DNA from: Pseudomonadota bacterium
Lineage (GTDB): Bacteria; Pseudomonadota; Alphaproteobacteria; Rhodospirillales; Magnetospirillaceae
Direction of reading: 5' to 3'
DNA: 64,000 nt
NCBI GenBank assembly: GCA_021848545.1
Contig: JAJZUL010000002.1
Span: 86,518-150,517, forward strand
Both the position numbers and the translations under genes were made by a program. Shown here in pieces: positions 42,954 through 52,400 of the stretch (position 1 is the stretch's first letter; each line of letters begins with the position of its first letter). Under the pieces are notes generated by a model. The model was not told the DNA's origin. It saw only the letters and a list, made by a program, of their open reading frames with translations, and searched no databases.

Positions 42954-43859
42954 CTATTCCCATCCGTCCGGCAGGGCGATGCGATGCTGGCGGGCGGCGG
43001 CGACCACGGTGTTGCGCAGAAGGCAGGCGATGGTCATGGGGCCGACGCCGCCGGGAACCGGGGTGATGGCCGAGGCCACCTTGCGGGCCTCCTCGAACTG
43101 GACGTCGCCCACCAGCCGGGTCTTGCCGTCGGGCAGAACGACGCGGTTGATGCCGACATCGATGACCACCGCGCCGGGCTTGATCCAATCGCCCCGGACC
43201 ATTTCGGGGCGGCCGACCGCCGCCACCACGATGTCGGCCCGGCGCACCTCGTCCGGCAGATCGCGGGTCCGCGAATGGGCGATGGTGACGGTGCAATTCT
43301 CGGCCAGCAGCAGATGGGCCATGGGCTTGCCGACGATGTTGGAGCGCCCGACCACGATCGCCCGCTTTCCCGACAGGTCCGGCACCCGATCCTTGAGCAT
43401 CATCATGCAGCCCAAGGGCGTGCAGGGCACCATGCCCCGTCCGCCCGACGCCAGCATGCCCACGTTCCAGGGATGGAAGCCGTCCACATCCTTGTCGGGG
43501 CGGATGGCTTCGATCACCTTGCCGGCATCGATATGCCGGGGCAGGGGCAGCTGCACCAGAATGCCGTGAACCTCGGGATCGTCGTTGAGGCCGCCGATCA
43601 GGGTCAACAGCTCGGCCTCGGTGACCGATGCGTCGAGCGTATGCTCGAAGGAGCGCATCCCGGCCTCGACCGTCCGCTTGTGCTTGTTGCGGACATAGAC
43701 CTGACTGGCCGGGTCCTCGCCCACCAGCACCACCGCCAGACCGGGGGTCAGGTGGTGGTCGTCCCGCAGGGCGCGAACCCGCTCGGCCACCTGCGCCACC
43801 AGATTCGCCGAAAACGCCTTGCCGTCGATCAGAGCCGCGCCGGTATTGCTGTCGTTCAT
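42954..43859 (-). CDS. folD: Bifunctional methylenetetrahydrofolate dehydrogenase/cyclohydrolase
   Basis: 301 residues. It interconverts methylene-, methenyl- and formyl-tetrahydrofolate and so supplies one-carbon units to metF, panB and purine synthesis. Family motifs: [19 protein letters not shown] (catalytic Lys), [47 protein letters not shown] (NADP site), VIDVGINRV and [23 protein letters not shown] at 43859 overlaps the stop of the DUF167 gene by four bases. Operon yggT-DUF167-folD. Confidence 0.96.
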   Translation of the reverse strand: MNDSNTGAALIDGKAFSANLVAQVAERVRALRDDHHLTPGLAVVLVGEDPASQVYVRNKHKRTVEAGMRSFEHTLDASVTEAELLTLIGGLNDDPEVHGILVQLPLPRHIDAGKVIEAIRPDKDVDGFHPWNVGMLASGGRGMVPCTPLGCMMMLKDRVPDLSGKRAIVVGRSNIVGKPMAHLLLAENCTVTIAHSRTRDLPDEVRRADIVVAAVGRPEMVRGDWIKPGAVVIDVGINRVVLPDGKTRLVGDVQFEEARKVASAITPVPGGVGPMTIACLLRNTVVAAARQHRIALPDGWE

Positions 43860-44200
43860 GGCCGGAACCTCGCCATCCATTCTTCCAAACGGGGTTGCAA
43901 TTGCCGGGCGTCGCCGTCGATGGCCAGCAGCTTGCGGCGATCGGTGGCGCCCCGGATGATGCCGATGGCCGTCCTGGGCAGCCGCCATTCCTTGGCCAGC
44001 AGCTTGACCAGCGCCGCGTTGGCGCGACCGCCCTCGGCGATTTCGGTCACCGACGCCTTGAGGGCGGTGGCGCCGTCGGAATCGGCGATCACGCCGTCGA
44101 TGGCGGTTCTGGACGCGCCCGGCGCCAGCCGCACCGCCACCCGCAGCCCATCGGGACCGATGGAAAAGGGGGAAGCGGACGACGGGGCGGCCTGGGTCAC
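43856..44200 (-). CDS. DUF167 (YggU) family protein
   Basis: 114 residues. A small alpha/beta protein of unknown function. The conserved parts are [40 protein letters not shown] and [32 protein letters not shown] at 44200 overlaps the yggT stop by four bases (GTGA) and is preferred over an ATG 23 codons upstream that lies inside yggT. It is commonly linked to yggT, as here. Confidence 0.87.
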   Translation of the reverse strand: MTQAAPSSASPFSIGPDGLRVAVRLAPGASRTAIDGVIADSDGATALKASVTEIAEGGRANAALVKLLAKEWRLPRTAIGIIRGATDRRKLLAIDGDARQLQPRLEEWMARFRP

Positions 44201-44508
44201 AGGGAAATTCCGCGTACGGCGTCGATCAGGCGCACATCGACCATTTGCAGGAAGATGATGATCAGCCACAGGGCGATCGGCGACAGATCGACCGCGCCGA
44301 AATCGGGCAGGAAGCGGCGCAGCGGCGCCAGGGCCGGTTCGGTCAGGCGCGCCAGCACGTCGCCGATGACGGCGACGACGTGGTTGTAGGTGTTGATGAC
44401 GCCGAAGGCGAGCAGCCAGCTATAGATGACCGCGGCGATCACCACGTAAAGATAGATGTCCAGCGCGTAGTAAATGACTTGCAGCAACGGCACGAGAATG
44501 ATGTTCAT
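44197..44508 (-). CDS. YggT family membrane protein
   Basis: 103 residues with two hydrophobic segments: [20 protein letters not shown] running into [17 protein letters not shown], and [18 protein letters not shown]. The signature between them is [23 protein letters not shown]. Bacterial YggT proteins are linked to osmotic stress or cell-envelope function, and a cell-division role is known for the related YlmG proteins. ATG at 44508 gives the conserved start. A longer frame would add a non-membrane leader. First gene of yggT-DUF167-folD. Confidence 0.88.
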   Translation of the reverse strand: MNIILVPLLQVIYYALDIYLYVVIAAVIYSWLLAFGVINTYNHVVAVIGDVLARLTEPALAPLRRFLPDFGAVDLSPIALWLIIIFLQMVDVRLIDAVRGISL

Positions 44509-44658
44509 CGCCGGACAGCCCCCAAGCAGAAATTGCCGGCGAAACCCTATCCGCACCCGCCGCCCGGTGCAAGGGAATGAGAGGACGCAACGGCGCGGAA
44601 CCCCTTGGGTGGCGCTTGACAGGGGGGGACGCTTTGACCATTATCTCGGCCTCCGGAT

Positions 44659-44734
44659 GGGGCCGTAGCTCAGATGGGAGAGCGCCGCAATCGCACTGCG
44701 GAGGTCAGGGGTTCGATTCCCCTCGGCTCCACCA
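44659..44734 (+). tRNA. tRNA-Ala (anticodon CGC)
   Basis: 76 bases including encoded CCA. The acceptor stem GGGGCCG pairs with CGGCTCC, with the G3-U70 pair that identifies alanine tRNAs. The D arm is GCTC...GAGC, the anticodon stem CCGCA/TGCGG encloses ATCGCAC (anticodon CGC, reading GCG), and the T arm is AGGGG TTCGATT CCCCT. It reads the GCG codon, which is frequent in this genome. Confidence 0.97.
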
Positions 44735-44794
44735 ATTCCACACCCGGATTTCGCGCCCGTACGGGCGGCGACCGAATGGGCCCCGGGGGGGGAT

Positions 44795-46435
44795 ATGGAT
44801 CCCAAGCGGCGGACCGGCGTATTCGGCCGGTTGATCCGGCGTCTGACCGGCGGCGGCGAGGCCGAAGCCGAAGCTCCCGTTGTCGAACACCCTTCCACCG
44901 ACGAACGCATCGTCGATGATGAGTTCCGCCTGGCCATCGACACGCTGTGTCAGGACCGGGAGGGGATGTACCAGACCCGCCTTCAGGTCATTTCCCTGGT
45001 CGAATTCCGCGAGGCGGTGGGCGAACGTTGGCCCCGGTTCGCCGACAAGGTCATGCTGATCGCCGAGGGCGTGATCCACGCCCATATCGGCAAGGGCAAC
45101 CTGTTCGCCCGCCAGGGGCAGGATTTCTTTCTTCTGGTGTTCCGTTCCTGCTCTCAGGACGAGGGCCGCTACCGGGCGCTGACCATCGCCCAGGAACTGG
45201 GGGTGCGTCTGTTGGGCGACCAGTTCGAGGGGCTGGACCGGCCCTTGGCCCTGGCGGCGGAAATCACCCTGGCCGACGCCATCGCCGATGGCCGCATCGA
45301 TCTGGCGGCCATCGATTCCGCGGTCGGCCAGACCCGCCGCGAACAGCAGGACGCCGAGTCCGAGCAGGGTTTGCGCCGATCGCTGATGCCCAGCCATTTC
45401 ACCCCCGACCTGGAGGAAGGGCCGCGCCGCGCGTTCATGCCCACCCCCGGCGAGGACCTTGCCGAGCCCGACCGCCATGGCGTGATCGGAGAATTGCCTG
45501 CGGGGCGGAAAAAGCGCGAGCCCGGACCCGATCCCGGTTGGCAGCCGATGGCGGTGGAACACCGCGAGCGGACCACCCCCGCCTGGCAGAAGATGGAGGG
45601 CGGGCGCAAGGCGCCGACGGACGCCCCCGACCAGCCGACCCTGCCGCCGCCGCCACCCCTGCGACCGGCGAATGCCGGGCCGCTGGCCCCCACCACCCGC
45701 CTGTCGGTGGCCTGGCGCCCGACCTGGATGGCCAAGGGCGAATCCATCGCCGCCTATGGCGCCCGGATTCGGCGCCGGGACGAAACCGACCTTTTGGAGG
45801 GGGGGCGCGCCTATGGCGCCGACGCGGAAACCGCCATCGCCCTGGATCGCGCCGTTCTGGAAGCGGTAGCGGCGGAACTGGCCGGGGGCGCGGCCGGTCG
45901 CGGCATCCTTATCCTGCCCTTGCACTGGGCCACCGTCACCTCGCCCCGGCGGATGTCGGTGACGGCGATCGTGACCGCCCTGCCCGAAGCGTCGCGCAAT
46001 GATCGATTGATCGTGGAACTGTTCGGCGTTCCCGCCGATATCGGCGCCCGCTCCCTGACCGACGCCGTTCGCGCCGCCCGCGGCCTGGGCCGGGAAGCCT
46101 GGCTGAGGACTTCGCTCGGCCAGCCGATGGCCGCCCTGGCCGCCGATTGCGGCTGCACCGCCATCGGCGTCGATCTCGACGATATCGCGGCGGATTTCGG
46201 GATGACGGACGCGGCGCTGCTGGCCCATCTCGGCCAGTTTCGCGACGAGGCCGGCCGGGCCCGCCTGGATGGCTACGTTTGGGGGTGCCGCCGGCGCGCC
46301 CTGGTGGCCGGCGCCGTGCGCGCCGGTCTCGCGTTCGTCAACGGCCCGGCATTGATGAAGGACATGGAGCGGCCCGGCCCACGATTGCCGGCGCCCAAAT
46401 CCCGGCTGGCGGCGCCGCCAGCCGGTGCTAAATAG
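44795..46435 (+). CDS. Large protein with degenerate GGDEF- and EAL-like halves, unknown function
   Basis: 546 residues with no confident family. Residues 40-190 have the rhythm of a GGDEF-type fold without the GGDEF motif (VIHAHIGKGNLFARQGQDFF, RYRALTIAQELGVRLLGDQF). The middle (200-310) is a Pro/Arg-rich linker (LPPPPPLRPANAGPL). Residues 320-510 resemble an EAL barrel without catalytic acids (GILILPLHWATVTSPRRMSV, DRLIVELFGVPADIGARSL, CTAIGVDLDDIA). If so, it would be a non-catalytic c-di-GMP-pathway protein. That is inference only. ATG at 44795 has GGGGGGGATAT before it. Isolated gene following tRNA-Ala. Confidence 0.72.
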   Translation: MDPKRRTGVFGRLIRRLTGGGEAEAEAPVVEHPSTDERIVDDEFRLAIDTLCQDREGMYQTRLQVISLVEFREAVGERWPRFADKVMLIAEGVIHAHIGKGNLFARQGQDFFLLVFRSCSQDEGRYRALTIAQELGVRLLGDQFEGLDRPLALAAEITLADAIADGRIDLAAIDSAVGQTRREQQDAESEQGLRRSLMPSHFTPDLEEGPRRAFMPTPGEDLAEPDRHGVIGELPAGRKKREPGPDPGWQPMAVEHRERTTPAWQKMEGGRKAPTDAPDQPTLPPPPPLRPANAGPLAPTTRLSVAWRPTWMAKGESIAAYGARIRRRDETDLLEGGRAYGADAETAIALDRAVLEAVAAELAGGAAGRGILILPLHWATVTSPRRMSVTAIVTALPEASRNDRLIVELFGVPADIGARSLTDAVRAARGLGREAWLRTSLGQPMAALAADCGCTAIGVDLDDIAADFGMTDAALLAHLGQFRDEAGRARLDGYVWGCRRRALVAGAVRAGLAFVNGPALMKDMERPGPRLPAPKSRLAAPPAGAK

Positions 46436-46438
46436 CCT

Positions 46439-47089
46439 TTAGTTGGCGGCGGCGGCCGCGGTCGGCGCCGACAATTGCGCCACCTTTTTGCGCAGGGCGT
46501 CCAGCAGGGCGCCTACCTGGCCGCCATGCTCGGTGATCACCGACGCGTATTCCGAGCGATAGGTCAGCACCATCGAGGTTCCGGCGACCACCAGATCGAT
46601 CACCCGGAGTTTGCCTTCGGGACGACGCAGGCGCCAGATCACCGGGACCGGGTCCTGGTTGGGGCGCAAAATCTCGCTATCGACCCGCACGCCGTTATCG
46701 ACATCGGGCTTGCTGTCGGTGATGTGCAAGGTGACCTCGCCGGCCGCATCCTTGAAGCGATGGGACCAGGTCAGCACCAGCATGTCCGAGAACAGTTTGA
46801 GAAACTCCTGGCGCTGGTCGGGCGTGGCGACCCGCCAATAGCGCGCCAGAACCAGCTTGCCCACCACCGGCAAATCGACCGATCCGATGAACAGGGACCG
46901 GAACCTGTCGATCCGCTGGGTTTCGGACATGTCTTTCGCGGTCATGACGCCGATGACGTTGTGCGTCAGGTCGGCGACGAACTGCTTGGCCGACTGATCC
47001 GTCGCGTCGGCGGCCCGGGCCGGAACCGGCACGGCCCACGCCAAGGCGCCCACCACGGACAGGAGGAGGAGGAAACGACGTCGAAGCAT
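46439..47089 (-). CDS. mlaC: MlaC-type phospholipid-transport periplasmic protein
   Basis: 216 residues with a signal peptide (RRRFLLLLSVVGALAWAVPV, cleaved near ARAAD). The mature protein matches the MlaC/Ttg2D family: QFVADLTHNVIGVMTAKDMS, FRSLFIGSVDLPVVGKLVLARYWR, FLKLFSDMLVLTWSHRF, RVDSEILRPN and LRVIDLVVAGTSMVLTYRSE. MlaC ferries phospholipids across the periplasm between inner and outer membrane to keep outer-leaflet asymmetry. ATG at 47089 is preferred since the signal peptide begins there. The rest of the mla operon is not adjacent. Confidence 0.92.
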   Translation of the reverse strand: MLRRRFLLLLSVVGALAWAVPVPARAADATDQSAKQFVADLTHNVIGVMTAKDMSETQRIDRFRSLFIGSVDLPVVGKLVLARYWRVATPDQRQEFLKLFSDMLVLTWSHRFKDAAGEVTLHITDSKPDVDNGVRVDSEILRPNQDPVPVIWRLRRPEGKLRVIDLVVAGTSMVLTYRSEYASVITEHGGQVGALLDALRKKVAQLSAPTAAAAAN

Positions 47090-47269
47090 GTCAGTCCGTC
47101 TCTCATTTATAAAGTCGGGTCCACGGCATTGAACCGGATCGTCCGGCCTTTGGCAACGCGTCAACGCCGGCCCTGCGGTTGATCTCGACCTTGCGATGCT
47201 GGATTAAGGGACCGTAAGGAAGCGTGGCGGTCAAGCGGGTTTCGCAAAGCGACACGGAAAGAGCGTATT

Positions 47270-47457
47270 CCAGGGTAATCGGGTGAAGGCGCGTTGGAGC
47301 GGAGCGACTAGGCCGTTGAGGCCGCCGCAGCGTGCGGAGAGGCTCCATCGGGGCCTCGGAGCGCAAGCGAGGATAGCCAAGGGCGCGGACGCGCCCGCCC
47401 GGCGATTGAGGGAAATATACATAATGCAGGGGAAGCGGGTTCACCCGATTCCCCTGG
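47270..47457. mobile_element. R1 miniature inverted-repeat element (MITE), complete copy with target duplication
   Basis: 188 bp with 17-bp inverted ends matching at 16 positions (CCAGGGTAATCGGGTGA / TCACCCGATTCCCCTGG). The octamer AGCGTATT lies directly outside both ends (47262-47269 and 47458-47465), extended by one shared base. It is 99% identical to 38570-38757. It separates the ArsR/metF promoter region from mlaC. Confidence 0.88.
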
Positions 47458-47488
47458 AGCGTATTCGCTTTCCCCTTCATATTCTCAT

Positions 47489-47508
47489 AAAGATATGTTT
47501 ATATCTTT
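47489..47508. promoter_or_regulatory. AT-rich palindrome, candidate operator of the ArsR-type regulator
   Basis: AAAGATAT-GTTT-ATATCTTT is a perfect 8-bp inverted repeat 50 bases before the ArsR/methyltransferase start. Operators of ArsR-family methionine-cycle regulators are short AT-rich palindromes of this kind. Autoregulation and control of metF/metH are inferred from position only. Confidence 0.42.
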
Positions 47509-47557
47509 TTCGACGCTATGGCGCGGTCGCACGCCGCCCCGTTTCGAGGAGAGTCCT

Positions 47558-48556
47558 TTGGACACCATACTGGCCGGTCTCAGGGCGGCGGCCGAGCCGA
47601 CCCGATTGCGCCTGCTGGCCCTGCTGGCCCGGGGCGAACTGACCGTCAGCGAGATGACTCATATTCTGGGGCAAAGCCAGCCCCGGGTTTCGCGCCATTT
47701 GAAACTGATGGGCGATGCCGGTCTGCTCGACCGCTTTCCCGAAGGCGCCTGGGCTTTTTTCCGGCTGGCCGCCGGCGGTCGCGGTGCGGATCTCGCCCGC
47801 GCGGTGCTGGCGCTGCTGCCGGCCGACGATCCCAGACTGGCCGAGGACCGGCAACGGCTGGCCGCTGTCCGCGCCGAACGGACGGCGCGGGCCGACAGCT
47901 ATTTCCGCGACAACGCCGCGAACTGGGACGATATCCGTTCGCTCAATGTGGACGAAGCCGAAGTGGAACGGGCCTTGAGCGCCGCGGTTCTGGCGGACCA
48001 TCCCCGCCTGCTGGTGGATATGGGCACCGGCACCGGCCGCATTCTGGAATTGCTGGGCCCCCATGTGGAGCGGGCCATCGGCGTCGACCGTTCGCGCGAG
48101 ATGCTGGCCGTGGCCCGCGCCAATCTGGAACGCGGCGGCCGCCACAACATCAATCTCGACCATTGCATGGTGCGCCAGGGCGACATGACCCAATTGCCCC
48201 TGGCGGCCGGCGAGGCCGATGCCGTCACCATTCATCAGGTTCTGCATTATGCCGACGATCCGGCGGCGGCGGTGGCCGAGGCGGCCCGGATATTGCGGCC
48301 CGGCGGCATGCTGGCGGTGGTCGATTTCGCCCCCCACCAATTGGAATCCCTGCGCGATCAGCACGCCCATCGCCGGCTCGGCTTCGCCGATTCCGAAGTC
48401 ACCGACTGGTTCGCCGCCGCCGGCCTGGTCGCCGGCGAAATCCGCCACCTGACCGGAAAGCCGCTGACGGTGGTGCTGTGGTGCGCCCGCAAGCCGGCCG
48501 ACGAAACGCCGTCGATTCCGTCCCTGTCCCCCACGCGTCAAGGAGCGCCCGCATGA
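47558..48556 (+). CDS. ArsR-family regulator fused to a SAM-dependent methyltransferase
   Basis: 332 residues. The N-terminal winged helix (AAAEPTRLRLLALLARGELTV, ILGQSQPRVSRHLKLMGDAGL) is ArsR type but lacks the metal-binding cysteines. From about residue 110 a class I methyltransferase follows: LLVDMGTGTGRILELLG (motif I), AIGVDRSREMLAVARANL, RQGDMTQLPLAAGEADAV, HQVLHYADDPAAAVAEAARI and LRPGGMLAVVDFAPH. Such fusions next to metF/metH are thought to sense SAM or SAH. The start is TTG at 47558 with CGAGGAGAG at ideal distance. The stop overlaps metF by four bases. Confidence 0.9.
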   Translation: MDTILAGLRAAAEPTRLRLLALLARGELTVSEMTHILGQSQPRVSRHLKLMGDAGLLDRFPEGAWAFFRLAAGGRGADLARAVLALLPADDPRLAEDRQRLAAVRAERTARADSYFRDNAANWDDIRSLNVDEAEVERALSAAVLADHPRLLVDMGTGTGRILELLGPHVERAIGVDRSREMLAVARANLERGGRHNINLDHCMVRQGDMTQLPLAAGEADAVTIHQVLHYADDPAAAVAEAARILRPGGMLAVVDFAPHQLESLRDQHAHRRLGFADSEVTDWFAAAGLVAGEIRHLTGKPLTVVLWCARKPADETPSIPSLSPTRQGAPA

Positions 48557-49449
48557 ATCCCGCCCAGCCGGACATGCCCATCCTGGCCGCCCTGAAACGG
48601 CCGATCGGCGTTTCGTTCGAATTCTTTCCGCCCAAGACCGACAAGATGCAGGAGCAATTATGGGCCTGCGTCCGCCGGCTGGAGCCGCTGGCCCCGGATT
48701 TCGTGTCGGTGACCTATGGCGCCGGCGGATCGACCCGGGAACGCACCCACCAGACGGTGACCCGGATCGCCCGCGAAACCAGCCTGAAGCCGGCCGCGCA
48801 TCTGACCTGCGTCGGCGCCACCAGGGCCGAAATCGACGAAATCGCCCGCCAATATTGGCGGGACGGCATCCGCCATATCGTCGCCCTGCGCGGCGACATG
48901 CCGGACAATGCCGGTCCCTACCAGCCGCTTGCCGACGGCTACGCCTATGCCGCCGATCTGGTGGCCGGACTGAAGCGCATCGCCGATTTCGAGATTTCGG
49001 TGGCGGCCTATCCCGAAACCCACCCGGAAGCCGCCAGCCCCCAGGCCGATCTCGACAATCTGAAGCGCAAGATCGACGCCGGAGCGACGAGGGCCATCAC
49101 CCAGTATTTCTTCGACGTGGACGTCTATCGCCGTTTTCTCGACCGCTGCCGCAAGGCCGGCATCGGCGTGCCGATCGTCGCCGGCATCCTGCCGGTGACC
49201 AATTTCGCCCAGGTGCGCCGTTTTTCGGCCGCCTGCGGCACCAACGTCCCCGCCTGGATGGCCGATCTGTTCGAGGGGCTGGACGACGACCCGGAAACGC
49301 GGCGTCTGGTGGCCGCCACCGTGGCCGCCGAACAATGCCGGGCGCTGGCCGCCGACGGTGTCGATCAGTTTCATTTCTACACGCTCAACCGCGCCGACCT
49401 CGCCTACGCCATCTGCCATATCCTGGGCGTGCGGCCGCAGGCTCCGTGA
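48553..49449 (+). CDS. metF: 5,10-methylenetetrahydrofolate reductase
   Basis: 298 residues. This FAD enzyme reduces methylene-THF to methyl-THF, the methyl donor for MetH. Signatures: VSFEFFPPKTDKMQEQLW, PDFVSVTYGAGGSTRERT, AHLTCVGATRAEIDEIA, HIVALRGDMP, AAYPETHPEA, ITQYFFDVDVYRRFL, VPIVAGILPVTNFAQV and FHFYTLNRADLAYAI. It overlaps the ArsR/methyltransferase gene by four bases and is followed 34 bases later by metH, so the three genes form an operon. Confidence 0.96.
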   Translation: MNPAQPDMPILAALKRPIGVSFEFFPPKTDKMQEQLWACVRRLEPLAPDFVSVTYGAGGSTRERTHQTVTRIARETSLKPAAHLTCVGATRAEIDEIARQYWRDGIRHIVALRGDMPDNAGPYQPLADGYAYAADLVAGLKRIADFEISVAAYPETHPEAASPQADLDNLKRKIDAGATRAITQYFFDVDVYRRFLDRCRKAGIGVPIVAGILPVTNFAQVRRFSAACGTNVPAWMADLFEGLDDDPETRRLVAATVAAEQCRALAADGVDQFHFYTLNRADLAYAICHILGVRPQAP

Positions 49450-49483
49450 TAGTTTCAGGGTTCCAGTTCAAGGATTTTTCGCG

Positions 49484-52400
49484 ATGACCGACATACTCGA
49501 CCATCTGTCCCGCCGGGTGCTGCTGTGCGACGGCGGCACCGGCGCCCTGGTGCAGGCCATGAACCTGTCGGTGGACAAGGATTTCCTGGGACACGAGAAC
49601 TGCACCGACATCCTGCCCCATTCCCGTCCCGACGTGGTGCGCGGCATCGCCCGCGCCTATTTCGAGGCCGGGGCCGACATGGTCGAAACCAACACCTTCG
49701 GCGCCAATCCGGTGACCCTGGGTGAATTCGGCCTGTCGGACATGGCCTTCGACCTCAACAAGCGGGCCGCCGAACTGGCCCGCGAGGCGGCCGAGGACTT
49801 CGCCGACGGCCGCACCCGCTTCGTGGTGGGGTCGATGGGGCCGGGCACCAAGCTGCCCAGCCTGGGCCATATCGACTATGACCGGCTGGAGGCGGCCTAC
49901 GCCGTCCAGGCCAGGGGCCTGATCGCCGGGGGCGTCGATGCCGCCCTGATCGAAACCTGCCAGGACCCGCTGCAGATCAAGGCCGCGGTCAACGGGGTCA
50001 AGCTGGCCCGGTCCGAGGTCGGCTCGGCCCTGCCCATCTTCGTCCAGGTGACGGTGGAAACCACCGGCACCCTGCTGGTCGGCTCCGACCTGGCCGCCGC
50101 CGCCACCATCGTCCAAGCCCTGGACGTCGATCTGATGGGCATGAATTGCGCCACCGGCCCCCAGGAAATGGCCGAACATCTGCGCTGGCTGGCGGAAAAC
50201 TGGCCGCGCCTGATTTCGATCCAGCCCAATGCCGGCCTGCCGGAACTGGTCGAGGGCTGCACCTGCTATCCGCTGCAATCCGACGAACTGGCCCTGTGGC
50301 ACGAACGGTTCGTGGCCCTGGGCGCCAATCTGGTGGGGGGGTGCTGCGGCACCACCCCCGACCATATCCGCGCCGTCGATGCCATGCTGCGCAAGAATGC
50401 CGGCGGCCGCCCGGCCCCCGTGCGACGCTCGGTCCATTGGGTGCCGGCGGTGGCCTCGCTGTACCAGCAGGTGCCGCTGTTCCAGGAAAACGCCCTGCTG
50501 TCCATCGGCGAACGCTGCAACGCCAACGGATCGAAAAAGTTCCGCGAGATGCAGGAGGCCGGCGATTGGGACGGCATCGTCGCCCTGGCCCGCGCCCAGG
50601 TGAAGGAGGGCAGCCACACCCTCGACATCTGCACCGCCTTCGTCGGCCGCGACGAGATCGCCGACATGACCGAGGTGGTAAGCCGGCTGCGCGGCTCGGT
50701 CTCGGCCCCGCTGGTGATCGATTCCACCGAATTGCCGGTGCTGGAGGCGGCGCTGAAGCTTTATGGCGGCAAGGCCGTCCTCAATTCGATCAATTTCGAG
50801 AATGGCGAGGAAGGCGCGAGCGCCCGGCTGGCGCTGGCCCGCAAATTCGGCGCCGCGGTGATCGCGCTGACCATCGACGAAGAGGGCATGGCCAAGGATG
50901 TCGAGGGCAAGCTGCGCATCGCCAAGCGCCTGTACGATTTCGCCGTCAACCGCCACGGCCTGCCCGCCTCCGATCTGCTGTTCGACCCGCTGACCTTCAC
51001 CATCTGCACCGGCAACGAGGATGATCGCGGCCTGGCCATGGCGACCCTGGATTCCATCGAACGCATCCGCGCCGAACTGCCCGAATGCGGGGTGATGCTG
51101 GGGGTGTCCAACGTGTCCTTCGGCCTGAAGCCGGCGGCGCGCCAGGTGCTGAACTCGGTCTTCGCCGACCATGCCCTGAAACGCGGCATGACCGGGGCCA
51201 TCCTGCATGTCTCCAAGATCCTGCCCTTGCATTCCATCCCGCCCGCGGAGGTCAAGGCCGCCGAGGATCTGATCTTCGACCGCCGCGCCCCCGGCTACGA
51301 TCCCCTGCAGGCCTTCATCGCCCTGTTCGGCGACCGCGCCGCCGCCCATGCCAAGAGCGAACGCGCCGCCAAGGTCGAGGACCGGCTGAAGAACCGCATC
51401 ATCGACGGCGACCGCACCGGCATCGACGAGGATCTGGCCGAGGCGATGCAAACCTATTCGCCGCTGGAAATCATCAATTCCCTGCTGCTGGACGGCATGA
51501 AGGTGGTGGGCGAGTTGTTCGGGTCGGGCAAGATGCAGCTGCCCTTCGTCCTGCAATCGGCCGAAACCATGAAGACGGCGGTGGCCTGGCTGGAACCGCA
51601 TATGGAAAAGGCCGAAGGGACCAGCCGGGGGACCATCGTGCTGGCCACGGTCAAGGGCGACGTCCACGATATCGGCAAGAATCTGGTGGACATCATCCTG
51701 ACCAACAACGGCTACAAGGTGATCAATCTCGGCATCAAGCAGCCGGTGAACGAGATCATCCGCGCCGCCCGCGACCATGGCGCGGATGCTGTGGGCATGT
51801 CGGGCCTGCTGGTCAAATCGACGGTGATCATGCGCGAGAATCTGGCGGAAATGACCGAGGCCGGTCTTGATCTGCCGGTGCTGCTGGGCGGCGCCGCGCT
51901 GACCCGCGCCTATGTGGAGAGCGATTGCCGCGCCGCCTATGGCAGCGGACGGGTCGCCTATGCCCGCGACGCCTTCGACGGCCTGACCCTGATGGGCCAG
52001 GTCAGCGAGGGCGGCTTCGACGCCTATGTCGCCGCGCGGGCCGCCGCGCCGCGTTCGGGCAACACCAAGCGCATCGGCCAGCCGGCCGAGCCCCGCCGGC
52101 CGGTGGATTGGGACGAGGTCACCGTGCGCCGCGCCGATCTGCACCGCGATATCGCCGTGCCGACCCCGCCCTTCTGGGGGTCCAGGGTGATCGACAAGGT
52201 GCCGCTGCAAAATCTGGTGGGATTGCTGAACGAGACCATGCTGTTCCAGTTCCACTGGGGCTATCGCAAGCAGGGCCGCGACATCGAGTCCTTCAAGGCC
52301 TGGGCGGCCAAGGAATTGCGGCCCACCGCCCACGCCATGCTGAAACGCTGCGAACAGGAAGGCATCCTGACCGCGCGGGCGATCTACGGCTACTGGAAGG

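Larger units (their letters stand above)
47090..47557. other. Gene-free mlaC-metF intergenic region
   Basis: 468 bases between the divergent mlaC and ArsR/methyltransferase genes. The first 170 bases show no gene or clear signal. Then come one complete R1 miniature element (47270-47457) with its target duplications, an AT-rich palindrome (47489-47508) and the leader with a GAGGAGAG ribosome-binding site. Confidence 0.7.

Noticed and set aside
47283..47642. Open frames across the R1 element (also 38556, 63900)
   Set aside because: They are repeated identically in each copy, lack ribosome-binding sites and read palindromic DNA. They are not genes.
49450..49483. Cobalamin or SAM riboswitch before metH
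   Set aside because: The gap is only 34 bases and the metF-metH order suggests one transcript. No box elements are seen there or before the ArsR gene.
49385..52333. A 982-codon open frame antisense to metH
   Set aside because: The sense frame is a full-length methionine synthase. The antisense translation is low-complexity His/Gln/Gly-rich, typical of reversed GC-rich codons.
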